NCBI RefSeq assembly: GCF_001570765.1
Contig: NZ_BCSH01000050.1
Location: 1 to 64,000, forward strand
Reading direction: 5' to 3'
DNA: 64,000 nucleotides
Origin: Nocardiopsis listeri NBRC 13360
GTDB taxonomy: Bacteria; Actinomycetota; Actinomycetes; Streptosporangiales; Streptosporangiaceae
In this document: positions 7,680-16,770 of the stretch, piece after piece
Layout: each line of letters starts with the position of its first letter
How positions within the stretch are numbered: position 1 is the stretch's first letter
Position numbers and translations under genes: made by a program
Notes under the pieces: model-generated
Seen by the model: the letters and a program-made list of their open reading frames with translations, nothing else
Database searches by the model: none
Told to the model about the DNA's origin: nothing

Positions 7680-9872
7680 TCAGGTCCCCCGCAATCGGAA
7701 CCGGTCCACCAGTGGCGGCAGGACCGGGTACTCCGCGAAGTGGCGCAACGACATGACCGCGGTCTCCTCCGGGGGCAGCCGATGTCGCCAGCGGGTGGCC
7801 AGACACACGTCGACGGCCTGGTCCACCTCGCGCCAGCGCTCGGCCCGGGCGGGCCCGGGAAGCCGGTGGCCGACCAGGGCGACGGAGAAGGCGTCCAAGA
7901 ACGACCGGACCCGCTCGTGGTCGGCGCGCGCCACACCGGCTTCGGGACGCAGGGACAGGTCGGCGGCGCGGGCTCCCCGATCCACCAGGTACAGCTCGGG
8001 GCGCAGGTGGACGCTGCCCATCCCCAGCGACTTGCCCATCCCGACCTTGTGCGCGTGTTCGGGGTCGGTCGGGTCACCGCCGTCCACCGGGTTGTCCAGC
8101 AGCAGCGCCCGCATCAGCGCGCCGAGTTCGGCGTCGGTGAGGTTGGTGAAGGTGACCCGAGAGCGCAACACCAGTCCTTCGCGCAGCGGCACGATGTCGC
8201 GTTGGGTATCGCGCGGTGGCGGAGCGGACCCGTCGATGGGCACCACCTCCACGTCGAGTTCCTCCTGGGCGCGTTCATCGTAGGGGTGCGGACCAGCGGT
8301 GGGCCGGTGTCGGTGCAGGTAGACCTTATAGCCACCCAGTCGCACGTCCCCCTCGTGCGACCAGGTGACGACGTCGGGCCGGTCCCCCGAGGCGGCGTCG
8401 GGACCCTGCACCAGGTAGTTGGCGAAACAGCCGCGTTGGGGGGACAACAGCCGCACCCGAAGCGCGGCCAGGGCGACGTCCGCGTCGGTGTCGTTGTCCT
8501 CGGCGACGGCGTTGCCGAACTCGATCCGACCCTTGAGCGCCCCGGCCTCCCCCGCGAACACGTCGGTGTCACCGAACATCGCGCGACACACGTCCACGGT
8601 GCGCCCGGCCCGGTCCGAACGACGGGGCTCACCGTGTTGGGGGCCCAGCACGTCCGCCGGGACGGCCCGACGGACGGGGTCCTCGTCGCCCACGGCGACG
8701 CGGTAGCCGCCCGAACGCCCGAAGGAGACCACCCGACCGGACGCGTCCACGTCGAACCACACCGGTTCCAGGCTCTGCCGGGGCAATCCACCGCCCGGGG
8801 TCCCCGCCACCGGGGGCCGGCCCGGATCTCCACCGCTCGCGGAGAGGGTGTCGGGGAAGGCGGCCCGTTGGTAGCCGGTGATCTGCTCGGCCGACTCGAA
8901 CAGGTCCACCAGGGATTCCGGGACGGGGTGGCGGCCCCCGCGCAGGTCCGGTGGACGGGGGAAGAGGTAGGCGTTGCGTCGCTCTCCCGCCGCCGCGCCG
9001 GTCAGCACCAGCAGCGCCCGGATCACGCCGCCCCCGGACGCGTCCGCCGCCGGGTGGGCGCGGGCGTCCTTCTCGGTGGGGGCCACTGCGACCACGCCCC
9101 GCCCATGGTGGACCGCGTACACCCAGCGATGCTGCAACCGACCGTGCTGTTCGTGGGCGGTGGGCACGTAGCCCGCGCCACGTGGCGGATCGGGGAACTT
9201 CTCCACCCCGAAGTCCCAGGTGGCCACGCTCTCGCGCAGCACGTCGAAGGAAACCTTGAGCGCCCGCCCGCCCGAGGGCTCCGGCGCGGTCGCCGGAAGC
9301 TCCACGACGTACCAGAGTTCGTCCTCCGGCGACCGGTACATGAACCCCTGGGCGGTGCGCAGTCCGGTACGACGTTCGCGGTAGTGGGCGTGTTGGCGGG
9401 CCATCACATGACGGGCCCGGGTGGACAGCGAACTGTCGGTGTTGTCGGGATCGATGCGCACCGGGGCTCGGAAGAACAGCATGGGGGTGTTGACCGGCCC
9501 GGTCTCGCCGCCGGTGAGCATGCGTACGGTGTTGCGGACCAGGCCGCGCAGGGACGTGCCGGGCACGGTCGGCAGCGCCCGCTCACCACAGGGGAGCCGG
9601 AGGGAGCGGGCCACCCCGCCGCCGCGCCGGGTCTGCCCGACGAACGTGGGGGTCAGCGTGGTCAGCGTCAGGTCGATCCAGCCGGTGTGCGTGCCGGGGA
9701 CGGTGCGGTCGTGCGATCGCAGGAGCGCGTCGGTGTCGAGACCGGCGTGCAGGGTCGTGGCGGGCACCGGTTCGTCGGCCAGACGGACCAGCCCGTAGGG
9801 CGCCGTGGCCCGGTGCCGGGGCTCCGGCCCTACCTTGGCCATCCGGGACGCCAGGTCTCGGGGATCCGCCAT
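7680..9872 (-). CDS. Large type III RAMP protein, TIGR03986-like (Cas7-like)
   Basis: This 730-aa RAMP-fold protein is the last gene of the overlapping type III operon. The N-terminal RRM-like strand IDLTLTTLTPTFVG is followed by LPTVPGTSLRGLVRNTVRML, matching the RAMP pattern of a proline/glycine-rich loop before a helix. The C-terminal half has HKVGMGKSLGMGSVHL, the glycine-rich loop of these proteins, after FTNLTDAELGALMRALLLD. A long middle insertion (about 150-450) is characteristic of TIGR03986 members. The ATG overlaps the csx19 stop (ATGA), which decides the start against a longer upstream-open frame. It probably forms a backbone subunit of the crRNA complex, possibly with target-RNA cleavage activity (family-based inference). 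Confidence 0.85.
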   Translation of the reverse strand: MADPRDLASRMAKVGPEPRHRATAPYGLVRLADEPVPATTLHAGLDTDALLRSHDRTVPGTHTGWIDLTLTTLTPTFVGQTRRGGGVARSLRLPCGERALPTVPGTSLRGLVRNTVRMLTGGETGPVNTPMLFFRAPVRIDPDNTDSSLSTRARHVMARQHAHYRERRTGLRTAQGFMYRSPEDELWYVVELPATAPEPSGGRALKVSFDVLRESVATWDFGVEKFPDPPRGAGYVPTAHEQHGRLQHRWVYAVHHGRGVVAVAPTEKDARAHPAADASGGGVIRALLVLTGAAAGERRNAYLFPRPPDLRGGRHPVPESLVDLFESAEQITGYQRAAFPDTLSASGGDPGRPPVAGTPGGGLPRQSLEPVWFDVDASGRVVSFGRSGGYRVAVGDEDPVRRAVPADVLGPQHGEPRRSDRAGRTVDVCRAMFGDTDVFAGEAGALKGRIEFGNAVAEDNDTDADVALAALRVRLLSPQRGCFANYLVQGPDAASGDRPDVVTWSHEGDVRLGGYKVYLHRHRPTAGPHPYDERAQEELDVEVVPIDGSAPPPRDTQRDIVPLREGLVLRSRVTFTNLTDAELGALMRALLLDNPVDGGDPTDPEHAHKVGMGKSLGMGSVHLRPELYLVDRGARAADLSLRPEAGVARADHERVRSFLDAFSVALVGHRLPGPARAERWREVDQAVDVCLATRWRHRLPPEETAVMSLRHFAEYPVLPPLVDRFRLRGT

Positions 9873-10585
9873 CAGCGTTCCTCGACCAGGTCCCCGGTGC
9901 CCACCTCGAACTCCGGACCGGTGGGTTTGGTCCCGGCGCACATTCCGGTGAGCCGGTGGAAGGCCACTCCCACCGCTCCGGTGGCGGGGTCGGCGGCCCA
10001 GTACTCTCGTACGGTCAGCCAGGTCCCGGTGCTCTCCAGGGCGCTGCGGCCCGGCGCCGACAAAGGGCGCGGTCGGCCGGAGAAGTCGGTCCAGGGCACG
10101 GGCAGGACCGCTTCGGTGCCCGAGGGTTCTCGGGTGACCGTCATCGGCACCTCCCCACCCAGGACGCTCCGGTGTTCGGTGCCGACCCAGCCCTGGAGCA
10201 GGAAGGAACGATCGCGGGGGCGCAGCCAATCGGGGAGGTCCCCGACCGCGTCCCTGGCGATCCATCCGGACCCGGCGCCCTCACCCAGGCGGATCTGGGC
10301 GTGCGCGGCGAAGACCAGGACCTCCAGGATCCGCCATCGGTCGGCGGCGTCACCGTCGGAGCGTCGCCAACGTTCTCGGGGACAGGCACCGGTGACCCGC
10401 CCGTCACCGAACTCGGCCAGGAGCCACTGGGGCCCCGGTGGGGAACCGTCCAGGGTCCGATCCAGCTCGCGACAGCGCACACCGTGGTCGAACACGTCGG
10501 ACAGGACGGCGTCGATCCGTTCGGGGGTGAGTCGTTCGACGTCGACCCCGACCGGGTCGGGTGGTTCGTGGGCGTGGACGTTCAC
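9872..10585 (-). CDS. csx19: Csx19-like type III-D subunit (TIGR03984-like)
   Basis: This 237-aa protein lies between the double Cas7 and the TIGR03986-like RAMP. Its GTG start overlaps the preceding stop (GTGA) and has GGAGGGG just upstream. Size and position suit Csx19, a marker of subtype III-D. Visible blocks are QWLLAEFGDGRVTGACPRER, ILEVLVFAAHAQIRLGEG and PRDRSFLLQGWVGTEHRSVLG, a beta-rich pattern consistent with that family from memory. No catalytic residues are known for Csx19; in the structurally characterised III-Dv complex it is an architectural subunit. The assignment rests on context plus general resemblance, so it is less certain than its neighbours. Confidence 0.65.
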   Translation of the reverse strand: MNVHAHEPPDPVGVDVERLTPERIDAVLSDVFDHGVRCRELDRTLDGSPPGPQWLLAEFGDGRVTGACPRERWRRSDGDAADRWRILEVLVFAAHAQIRLGEGAGSGWIARDAVGDLPDWLRPRDRSFLLQGWVGTEHRSVLGGEVPMTVTREPSGTEAVLPVPWTDFSGRPRPLSAPGRSALESTGTWLTVREYWAADPATGAVGVAFHRLTGMCAGTKPTGPEFEVGTGDLVEER

Positions 10586-12162
10586 GGGGTCCCCTCCTCG
10601 CTGAGTCGGGTGTGCAGGGCGCGCAGCCGGCCGCGGACGATCTCGCCCTCGGGGCCTTCGGGTTCGTCGAGCGCCGCCATCAGGTCCACGCTGTCCGGCC
10701 CGCCCCTCGACCGACCATGGGTGATCAGGTGGGCGCGGGTGACGGTGAGCCGGCCGTTGCCTCCGCCCGCTCCCGCGCCCAGGGTGTCGAGGGGAACGGT
10801 GGACAGTTCCCGGACCACCAGGGCGAGCAGTCCGAGCACGGAATCGTCGGGTTCGGGTACGTCCAGGACGACCTCGGCTCCGCCACCGCAGTGCACGTCG
10901 CTGGTGAACAGACGGCCGTCCACGGCGTCGCCGAACAGCGAGTCCACGGTCATGCGCGTGGTGGTCAGCGGCGCCCCACCGGCGAGGGTGGGAGTGGCGC
11001 GCAGACGGATCCGGGAGGGCCGGGGCGTACCCTGTTCGGCGGGGTCGGCACCCCACCAGTGACCGTGCCATTGTCGCCACCGGCCCGCCGGCGCGCCCAG
11101 GTGTTCGGCGGCGTCCCGGGCCAGGCGACCGCCGATCCGTTTGAACAGGGCGAACAAGGCCGTGTCGCCGAGCACCGGCTGTCGGCGCACCTTCCCCTCG
11201 TCGGTGACCGTGGGCCGCCACCGGTGGGCGCGGTCGGTCTCGGCGAGCCGATCGGCTTCGGGCACGTCACCGATCATGAGCAGCCCCGGGCGCAACGGTC
11301 CGGGCACGAGGGGGTCGGTGCGTTCGGCCACGCGCAGTTCCAGGCGCAATTCGGCCCGATGCCGCGGGTCGGGTCGGGCCGATCGGGCTCCCACGTACGC
11401 CGCGGCCGCCTCCCGGCCGTTCTCGCGCAGCCGGGTGTCGAGGAGTTCGGGCAGATCGCGCGGGGGGCCGGTGAGGGCCTCAACGCCCTGGCCCGCCCGT
11501 TCTTCCCACGTGCGCGCGTGGAAGTCGAACCACCCGCCCGGGTCGGTGAGGTCGTGCCTGCGTGCGGCCCAGTGGGTGGCGCGGACCGCGCCGTAACCGC
11601 GCCCGGTGCGACCACCGATCCGGATACCGGGCCCCTCCCCTGTCAGACCCCGGGTGGCCAGGACCAACAGGGTGAGCAGACGCGCCTCGACGGCGGGATC
11701 GGGAACCCATAGACGCAGGTGGCAGGTGAACTCGGTGCCCGCGGGCAGGACCTCCCACTGCCACATGCGCCCCGGGTGCACGGTCCCGGTGGTCGGGTCG
11801 ACACGGGTGCCCACCCGCACTGTCACGGAGGTGTCGTCGGGCAGGACGGCGTGGGCGTCGTCGAGGTCCAAGGCGCTGGGTATCGGGGCCGCCTCCCCCG
11901 CCCCGAAGCCCGAGCTGCCGTCATCGATGCCGAACAGCGAGGTCACGGCCGTCCGATCGGTGCGGGCCAGCAGCTCGTGACGGAGCAGCCCGGCCAGGGT
12001 GGTGGCGCGCAGACGCGGCAGGCCGCTGTGCGGGTCACGGTCCAAGGCCAGGTCCACGTCGCTCTCGGCGGCGTGTCGAGGGGTGGCCCGGGCCGCGCCC
12101 ACATGAGCGTCACCGAGAAGGAGCAGACGGGTGGTGAACTCCCACACCAGACGGTTCACCAT
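10582..12162 (-). CDS. Fused double Cas7 (two Csm3-like RAMP domains)
   Basis: This 526-aa protein contains two RAMP modules in tandem. The first has DAHVG near the start, an Asp-rich loop (ESDVDLALDRDPHSG), LPRLRATTLAGLLRHELL and the glycine loop IGGRTGRGYGAV. The second begins near residue 275 (LRLELRVAERTD), with PVLGDTALFALFKRIGG and the glycine loop GAGAGGGNGRLTV. It thus corresponds to two adjacent Cas7 backbone subunits in one chain, as in the Cas7-2x of III-D variant complexes. Asp residues in the first loop are placed like the Csm3 target-RNA-cleaving Asp. Its ATG (GGAGGTGGG upstream) overlaps the csx10 stop by 7 bases. Confidence 0.8.
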   Translation of the reverse strand: MVNRLVWEFTTRLLLLGDAHVGAARATPRHAAESDVDLALDRDPHSGLPRLRATTLAGLLRHELLARTDRTAVTSLFGIDDGSSGFGAGEAAPIPSALDLDDAHAVLPDDTSVTVRVGTRVDPTTGTVHPGRMWQWEVLPAGTEFTCHLRLWVPDPAVEARLLTLLVLATRGLTGEGPGIRIGGRTGRGYGAVRATHWAARRHDLTDPGGWFDFHARTWEERAGQGVEALTGPPRDLPELLDTRLRENGREAAAAYVGARSARPDPRHRAELRLELRVAERTDPLVPGPLRPGLLMIGDVPEADRLAETDRAHRWRPTVTDEGKVRRQPVLGDTALFALFKRIGGRLARDAAEHLGAPAGRWRQWHGHWWGADPAEQGTPRPSRIRLRATPTLAGGAPLTTTRMTVDSLFGDAVDGRLFTSDVHCGGGAEVVLDVPEPDDSVLGLLALVVRELSTVPLDTLGAGAGGGNGRLTVTRAHLITHGRSRGGPDSVDLMAALDEPEGPEGEIVRGRLRALHTRLSEEGTP

Positions 12163-13943
12163 GTCCCACCTCCGTCGGAGGTCGTGCTCAGGACCCGGGC
12201 TGCCTCCGCCATCCAGGAGGAGACCAACAGCAGGCACAGCCGCGGCGCGGCCTGGCGTTCCCAGGCTTCGGCCCGGGGTGAGAGCCCACTGTCCCGCGCC
12301 AGGTCGGGCAGGCCGTCGGGGCGGGCCAGGTCCACGGCGGCCAGCGCGCGGGGGTAGGCCGAGTCCGGCGCGTCGCCGGGGCGGTGGGACCGCCACCACG
12401 ACACGGCTCTCTCACCTGCGGTCAGATCGCTCAGCCAACGGTGGACGGTGATCCGTCCACTCCGGCCCGAGCGCCTCAGACGGGCCCTTTCCAGGGCGCG
12501 CACCGCACGTTCGCGCAGTACCTTGTGCGCCCCCTGCCCTGGGTCCCCGGTCAGGGTGGTGTGCAGGACGGCCAGCGCCTCGTCGGGAGTGCGGTGCGGG
12601 TGGGCGACCACTTCGCGCAGCCGACCCAGCAGGCTGGGGGTGAGCGGGGCGAGGGTGGCCGCGGAGGCGCGGGCCAGATCGCGGGCGTGATCACGGACCG
12701 GCTGCACGGCGGCGTTCCACAGCAACGCGTCGTACAGGACGGCCAGGTGCGGGTCGGCCGCCGGATCCGGGACGCCGGGTTCGGGCAGGGCCCTGCCGTC
12801 GGTCAGGGTCACGGTCCCCGCTCGGCGGGCGGGTATCGGTGTCGAGGGCGGCGCGAACGGTTCGAGGCCGCCCGGCGGGTCCAGGAGAACGAACTGGCCG
12901 TACCCGTCCACCGCCCGTTCGCCCAGCGGGTACGCCTCCAGGTCGCGGACCTGGGCGGTGCTCAGTTCCGTGATCGGTCGCAGTCGCACCACCGAACCCG
13001 CGGCGGCCGCCCTGCGCTCGGTCATCGGTCCCCGGTAACCGCGGTGGTAGGCGCCCACGAGCACGGACTCGACGTGCGCGGCCACCACCTCGGGTCGAAG
13101 ACCCGGCAGACGTCGCTCCCAGAGTTCGCGCACCGCGGGTACCAATGCGTGCGGGCGGTGCTGCCCCTGGGCGCCCACCACCATCGCGGGCGAGAGCAAC
13201 AGCAGGTCGACCTCCTGCCCGGTGTCTCGGGAGCGATCCGCCCGGGGCCAGGCCACCCGATCCGGGGACAAGGGACGGCCGGGGTCCACCGGCCCCACCT
13301 CCACCCCGCCATGCGCGCGGGTGCCCCCCGCTCCCAGGGTGAGCGTTCCGCGAGCCGACTCCAGTACCCAAAGGATCCGTTCGGCCAGCGCGCGTAGGAA
13401 CGCGTGGTCGGGCCCGCTCAGCCGCCATCTGGCCTCGAAGACCTGGCCGGGGTCCAGACTCGTGGTGAAGAACGGCCGTCCCGGTCCGGTCTCCGTGGTC
13501 CGCGGTCGACCCAGGTAGCGCTCGGCGGTGGTGCGTACGGTCGCGCGCAGCGACCGGTCCGGGGTGAGGGGGTCGCGCACGGTCTTGTAGGGCAGGCTCG
13601 GGTCGTCGGTGCCTCCGGCGAAGGAGTCCACCAGGGCGTCGCCGTCCTTGCCCGGGGTGTACAAGTACGCGGGCGGCGGGTGGGCGACCACCTGTACCCC
13701 GGGACGCGCGTGCTGTTCGAGCCGCGGGTGTGCGGGCGAGAAGTGCACGTGTTCGCCACGCGCCACCCACGCGGTGAGTTCCTCGTGCAGACCGGCGCGT
13801 GCCAGCGCGGCGGCGAGCATGCCCCGTTGGGCCCGCCCGCTCAGCACCGGGTCGGTGCTGAGCGGGTCGAAGGAGGTGCGGACGGTGACCGAATCGGTGA
13901 GGACGTACCGCAAAGGCAGGTAGGCCACGACCGGGTGGCTCAT
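12156..13943 (-). CDS. csx10: Csx10-like RAMP (Cas5-type subunit of type III-D)
   Basis: This 595-aa protein follows the single Cas7 with an ATGA overlap and has GGAGGGGGG upstream. The start shows a RAMP strand (MSHPVVAYLPLRYVLTDSV) and a pattern typical of Csx10 (DPLSTDPVLSGRAQRGMLAAALA, corresponding to the usual IPGSTIRGALA element). LGAGGTRAHGGVEVGP (about 225-240) is a glycine-rich RAMP loop, and GERAVDGYGQFVL a second. The last 200 residues are helical (LLWNAAVQPVRDHARDLARA, QAAPRLCLLLVSSWMAEAARVL). They could be a fused small-subunit (Cas11-like) helical domain, since no separate cas11 gene is visible. Csx10 normally caps the crRNA 5' end in III-D complexes. Confidence 0.78.
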   Translation of the reverse strand: MSHPVVAYLPLRYVLTDSVTVRTSFDPLSTDPVLSGRAQRGMLAAALARAGLHEELTAWVARGEHVHFSPAHPRLEQHARPGVQVVAHPPPAYLYTPGKDGDALVDSFAGGTDDPSLPYKTVRDPLTPDRSLRATVRTTAERYLGRPRTTETGPGRPFFTTSLDPGQVFEARWRLSGPDHAFLRALAERILWVLESARGTLTLGAGGTRAHGGVEVGPVDPGRPLSPDRVAWPRADRSRDTGQEVDLLLLSPAMVVGAQGQHRPHALVPAVRELWERRLPGLRPEVVAAHVESVLVGAYHRGYRGPMTERRAAAAGSVVRLRPITELSTAQVRDLEAYPLGERAVDGYGQFVLLDPPGGLEPFAPPSTPIPARRAGTVTLTDGRALPEPGVPDPAADPHLAVLYDALLWNAAVQPVRDHARDLARASAATLAPLTPSLLGRLREVVAHPHRTPDEALAVLHTTLTGDPGQGAHKVLRERAVRALERARLRRSGRSGRITVHRWLSDLTAGERAVSWWRSHRPGDAPDSAYPRALAAVDLARPDGLPDLARDSGLSPRAEAWERQAAPRLCLLLVSSWMAEAARVLSTTSDGGGTW

Positions 13944-14614
13944 GGTCGGGACCCCCCTCCACGGTCCGGTGCCCCGGCCATCCGCAGGGTGGTGGCGTGC
14001 GGGTCGATGTCGCCCGGCGTGGACAGTCGCACGTCGACCCGGCCGCGTCCCCGGGTGGCCTTGAGCCCGATCTGGTCGGTGGCCAGGCACGCCATGGCCA
14101 AGCAGCGCCACTCGTCCGTTCCCGCAGGCATGGACCAGGTCAGGGCGGAGACCAGGGTCAGTCCCGGGAGCAGGACCCGGTTGGTGCGCAACCGCCCCGT
14201 CTCGGGGGCGCCGTCGGGGCCGACCTCCACCCCCGACTCCAGAGTGGTGTAGGCACTGGTGACGGCGCGCCGCAGGGTGGAACGCAGGGGTCGGGCGCGG
14301 CCCGCCAAGGCGTGGGCGACCGCGGCGCGCACGGGGTCGCCGGTGACCGCGTGGCCCACTCTCAGGATCCGATCCGGGCCGTGCGAGCGCCCCTTGCCGA
14401 AGACCCGGTCCACCACCTCGCCCAGTTCGGGGGCGACGGTGAGCGCGTCCAGCGCCCCGGCCCGAAGCCGTGCCGCCAACCGGTGTCGGGGCAGGTGCGG
14501 CAGGCCGTGCCCGTCGGTGACCACGTCGGTGTCGGCGCCCGTGCCGTCGGCGCTGGCACCGACGAAAAGGGCCGGGGAGACCAGGCGCACCACGATACGA
14601 TCCGGTGTGCTCAC
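13940..14614 (-). CDS. Single Cas7-like RAMP (Csm3-type backbone subunit)
   Basis: This 224-aa RAMP subunit starts at a GTG overlapping the cas10 stop (GTGA). Features: an N-terminal strand RIVVRLVSPALFVG, a loop GTGADTDVVTD with Asp residues where Csm3 carries its target-RNA-cleaving Asp, LPHLPRHRLAARLRAG (the usual proline-loop/helix element), and a C-terminal glycine loop KATRGRGRVDVRL. The length is normal for a one-domain Cas7. It should lie along the crRNA with the other RAMPs and cut bound target RNA every six bases if the Asp is functional (inference). Confidence 0.8.
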   Translation of the reverse strand: MSTPDRIVVRLVSPALFVGASADGTGADTDVVTDGHGLPHLPRHRLAARLRAGALDALTVAPELGEVVDRVFGKGRSHGPDRILRVGHAVTGDPVRAAVAHALAGRARPLRSTLRRAVTSAYTTLESGVEVGPDGAPETGRLRTNRVLLPGLTLVSALTWSMPAGTDEWRCLAMACLATDQIGLKATRGRGRVDVRLSTPGDIDPHATTLRMAGAPDRGGGSRP

Positions 14615-16335
14615 GAGCGCCCGCCCTCCGGCTCCAGGTACAGGTCCATCACGTCGACGGCGTCCAACAGCTCACCGGTGGTCCACCCCTGGGGCAGGGC
14701 GACGGGGCCTCCGGTCACTCGGGCACGGCGGGCCAGTTCGGGGGCGGGGTCGACACCGGACTCCAACAGGGGGACCAGGGAGGAGACCAGCCAGCCACGC
14801 CTGCGGCTGTCACCGTCCGCCGGCGGGCCGCCGACACCGTCGCCACCGCCGAGATAACGGTCGAGGAAGCGGGTGAAGCCGGCGCCGCTCATCGGCCGCG
14901 CGGTGCGCGGCGGGGTGGCCTCCTGGGCGGCCTCCATCCGGCGCAGGACCCGTTCGACCCCGTCGAATCGGGTCGTCCAGGCCACCGTGTGGTCCTCCGC
15001 GGCCTTGGGATCGTGTTCGGCGCGGGCCAGCCGATGCGCCTTGGCGACCCGGCACATCGCCTCGCACAGGTCATACCCCAAGGACAGGGGCGCGCCCACC
15101 GGCTGCATCGCGACTCCGACACCGACCGTGGGCACGAAGGTGGTGTGCCCTCCGCCCGGCACCCGACGGCCACCGGTGCCGTAGGCTGCGGCCAGGTCCC
15201 GGTGCAGGGCCACCCTCGGGTCGTCGACGTCCTCGATCGGTTCGGGGTCGGTGTCCAACCAGTCCAGGGCGTAGCGCACCAGGGCCAGGGCCAAACGGGC
15301 GTCGCACAAGACCGTGAGGTCGTCGCCGGCGACCACGATCGGCCGTACCGGCAACCGCACCGGGCCCCCGGGTTCGTGGTCCAGGGCGATGGGACCGCCC
15401 GTTCCCTTCCCCGGAACGTGCGGTGCCTCCCCCGGGGCGGCGTGGACCATGGCGGCCACCGCCCGTACCATCGCTCGGGCCAACCCCCTGGTCAGCCCCG
15501 CGATGCGGGTGGACAATCCCCTCTGGGCGAGGGCACCGGATCCGGGCCGGTCGGGGTCGCCCACCAGCTCCCGGTACTCGCCCAGGATCGCTCCCAACCC
15601 GTTGACGTCGAGGTGCATCACGGCGACCCGGCTCACTCCCCCGTGGTCGCGGCCGAGCCGGTCCACCTCCATCGGCAACGCCAACTCCGGGGATCCGGTG
15701 GCGGTGACCGCGTCCGCCAGCCAGGCGTCGCCGTGCGCCCGGTGCCAACGGCGACCGATGCCACGGGCCCCGGCCACGTCGGCGGACACCCGTTCGTGCA
15801 CCCGGGTGTGGTCCGAACGACTACTGTCCACCGACTCCGCCGGGGCCCCGCTCACCGAGCACACCGCGGTGATCCCGTATCCGTGCGCGGGGGCGTGCAG
15901 CGCGGACATGTGGCGGCGGGCCAGGCGTAGGCGCACCGGCAGCACGGCCAGAGCGGAGTCCAGGTCGGGTTCGGGCTCCCCCTGCCCGTAGGGAACGAAC
16001 GCCACGACCGGGGTGAGCTCTCCGGCGCGGTCTCGAAGCCTTCTCGTGTAGCGGGAGGTGAAGGTACGCGCGGTCTTCGCGTCCGGCAGCACCACGGTGA
16101 GGGCGCCTCCGGCGTCACGCAGGGTCAGACAGTCCTCGGGTACCAGGTCGGCCACCCCGTGACGGGCGTCGGAGGTGTCGGTGAGTTCGGCGACCAGCGC
16201 GGCCCGTCCGACCGCGTCCAGGATCCGGCGCCCGCTGTAGACGTAGGCCTGAATGCCCCGCAGGTCCACACCGACCAGGACTCCGTGGGCGGGGGGATCG
16301 GCCGGTGGCTCGCGGTGGGCGGGGGCAGGGGGCAC
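14611..16335 (-). CDS. cas10: Cas10, type III signature subunit without HD domain
   Basis: Large subunit of the crRNA complex, expected to make cyclic oligoadenylate on target RNA binding. The chosen GTG has AAGGAG 9 bases upstream and gives 574 aa; a GTG at 16365 adds 10 residues. Seen: GVDLRGIQAYVYSG (the DxxGIQ palm entry) near residue 24; a first palm Asp in MHLDVNGLG (D243); and VVAGDDLTVL with AGDD at 336-339, where GGDD is usual, so the catalytic Asp pair is kept. No N-terminal HD nuclease is present, so single-stranded DNA cutting is not expected. The usual CxxCG zinc knuckle reads CSVSG (159-163), one Cys lost. It heads the six-gene operon. Confidence 0.88.
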   Translation of the reverse strand: MPPAPAHREPPADPPAHGVLVGVDLRGIQAYVYSGRRILDAVGRAALVAELTDTSDARHGVADLVPEDCLTLRDAGGALTVVLPDAKTARTFTSRYTRRLRDRAGELTPVVAFVPYGQGEPEPDLDSALAVLPVRLRLARRHMSALHAPAHGYGITAVCSVSGAPAESVDSSRSDHTRVHERVSADVAGARGIGRRWHRAHGDAWLADAVTATGSPELALPMEVDRLGRDHGGVSRVAVMHLDVNGLGAILGEYRELVGDPDRPGSGALAQRGLSTRIAGLTRGLARAMVRAVAAMVHAAPGEAPHVPGKGTGGPIALDHEPGGPVRLPVRPIVVAGDDLTVLCDARLALALVRYALDWLDTDPEPIEDVDDPRVALHRDLAAAYGTGGRRVPGGGHTTFVPTVGVGVAMQPVGAPLSLGYDLCEAMCRVAKAHRLARAEHDPKAAEDHTVAWTTRFDGVERVLRRMEAAQEATPPRTARPMSGAGFTRFLDRYLGGGDGVGGPPADGDSRRRGWLVSSLVPLLESGVDPAPELARRARVTGGPVALPQGWTTGELLDAVDVMDLYLEPEGGRS

Positions 16336-16365
16336 CGTGGCGGACTCCTTGTACGTGGATGTCAC

Positions 16366-16570
16366 GACGTCGACGCGTCCTTCGGAGATTCCTCTCGGAC
16401 GGCGACGCCGACCTCACCACGGATACCAGGAGTCACACCACGGCGTCACCCCGCCGGCCCCATCCGGTCACCGGTGATCGACGCACTGTCCGAGAGACGT
16501 CTGGGAGGACGCGTCGATGCCCCACCGTCTCCGCCCGGCGCACGTGCACCTCCCCATCTTCGAGAAAGGC
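16366..16570. promoter_or_regulatory. Upstream region of the cas10 operon
   Basis: About 200 bases between the cas10 start and the small plus-strand ORF must hold the cas10 operon promoter, since cas6 upstream is closed by two hairpins. No clear -35/-10 pair, CRISPR repeat or operator is evident. Confidence 0.4.
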
Positions 16571-16575
16571 CGCCG

Positions 16576-16758
16576 ATGCCGAGCCCGCACCCACACGAAC
16601 CACTCGGACTTTCCGAACGGGAACGTCCCTCCGCGACCAAGCTCTCCGGTCCCCTCCTGGCTCCGCGGGATCTGGTTCCGCACTTGCGCGATCTGGCCCG
16701 CGTCCTGCGAGAACAAGGGGACGAGCACGCTCCGGCCCCTCACACACGGCGGGCTTGA
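16576..16758 (+). CDS. Possible 60-aa protein between cas10 and cas6
   Basis: The ATG has AAAGG 8 bases upstream and opens a 60-codon frame. The product ends in a plausible amphipathic helix (APRDLVPHLRDLARVLREQG) and a short polar tail. It reads opposite to the cas genes. It converges on cas6, and the strong two-hairpin structure between the two stops would serve as a shared terminator, which supports the ORF being real. Function unknown; codon GC bias is moderate. A longer open frame on the opposite strand here looks non-coding. Confidence 0.35.
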   Translation: MPSPHPHEPLGLSERERPSATKLSGPLLAPRDLVPHLRDLARVLREQGDEHAPAPHTRRA

Positions 16759-16770
16759 AGGGTGCGAAAG

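Noticed and set aside
7740-10604. A 954-codon open frame on the plus strand opposite the RAMP genes
   Set aside because: High GC keeps the antisense strand free of stops. The product has no domain pattern, while the minus-strand genes have RAMP motifs and overlapping start/stop signals.
9872-11221. Longer frame upstream of the csx19-like gene
   Set aside because: The additional part overlaps the double-Cas7 gene in another frame; the GTG at 10585 with GGAGGGG and a GTGA overlap is the better start.
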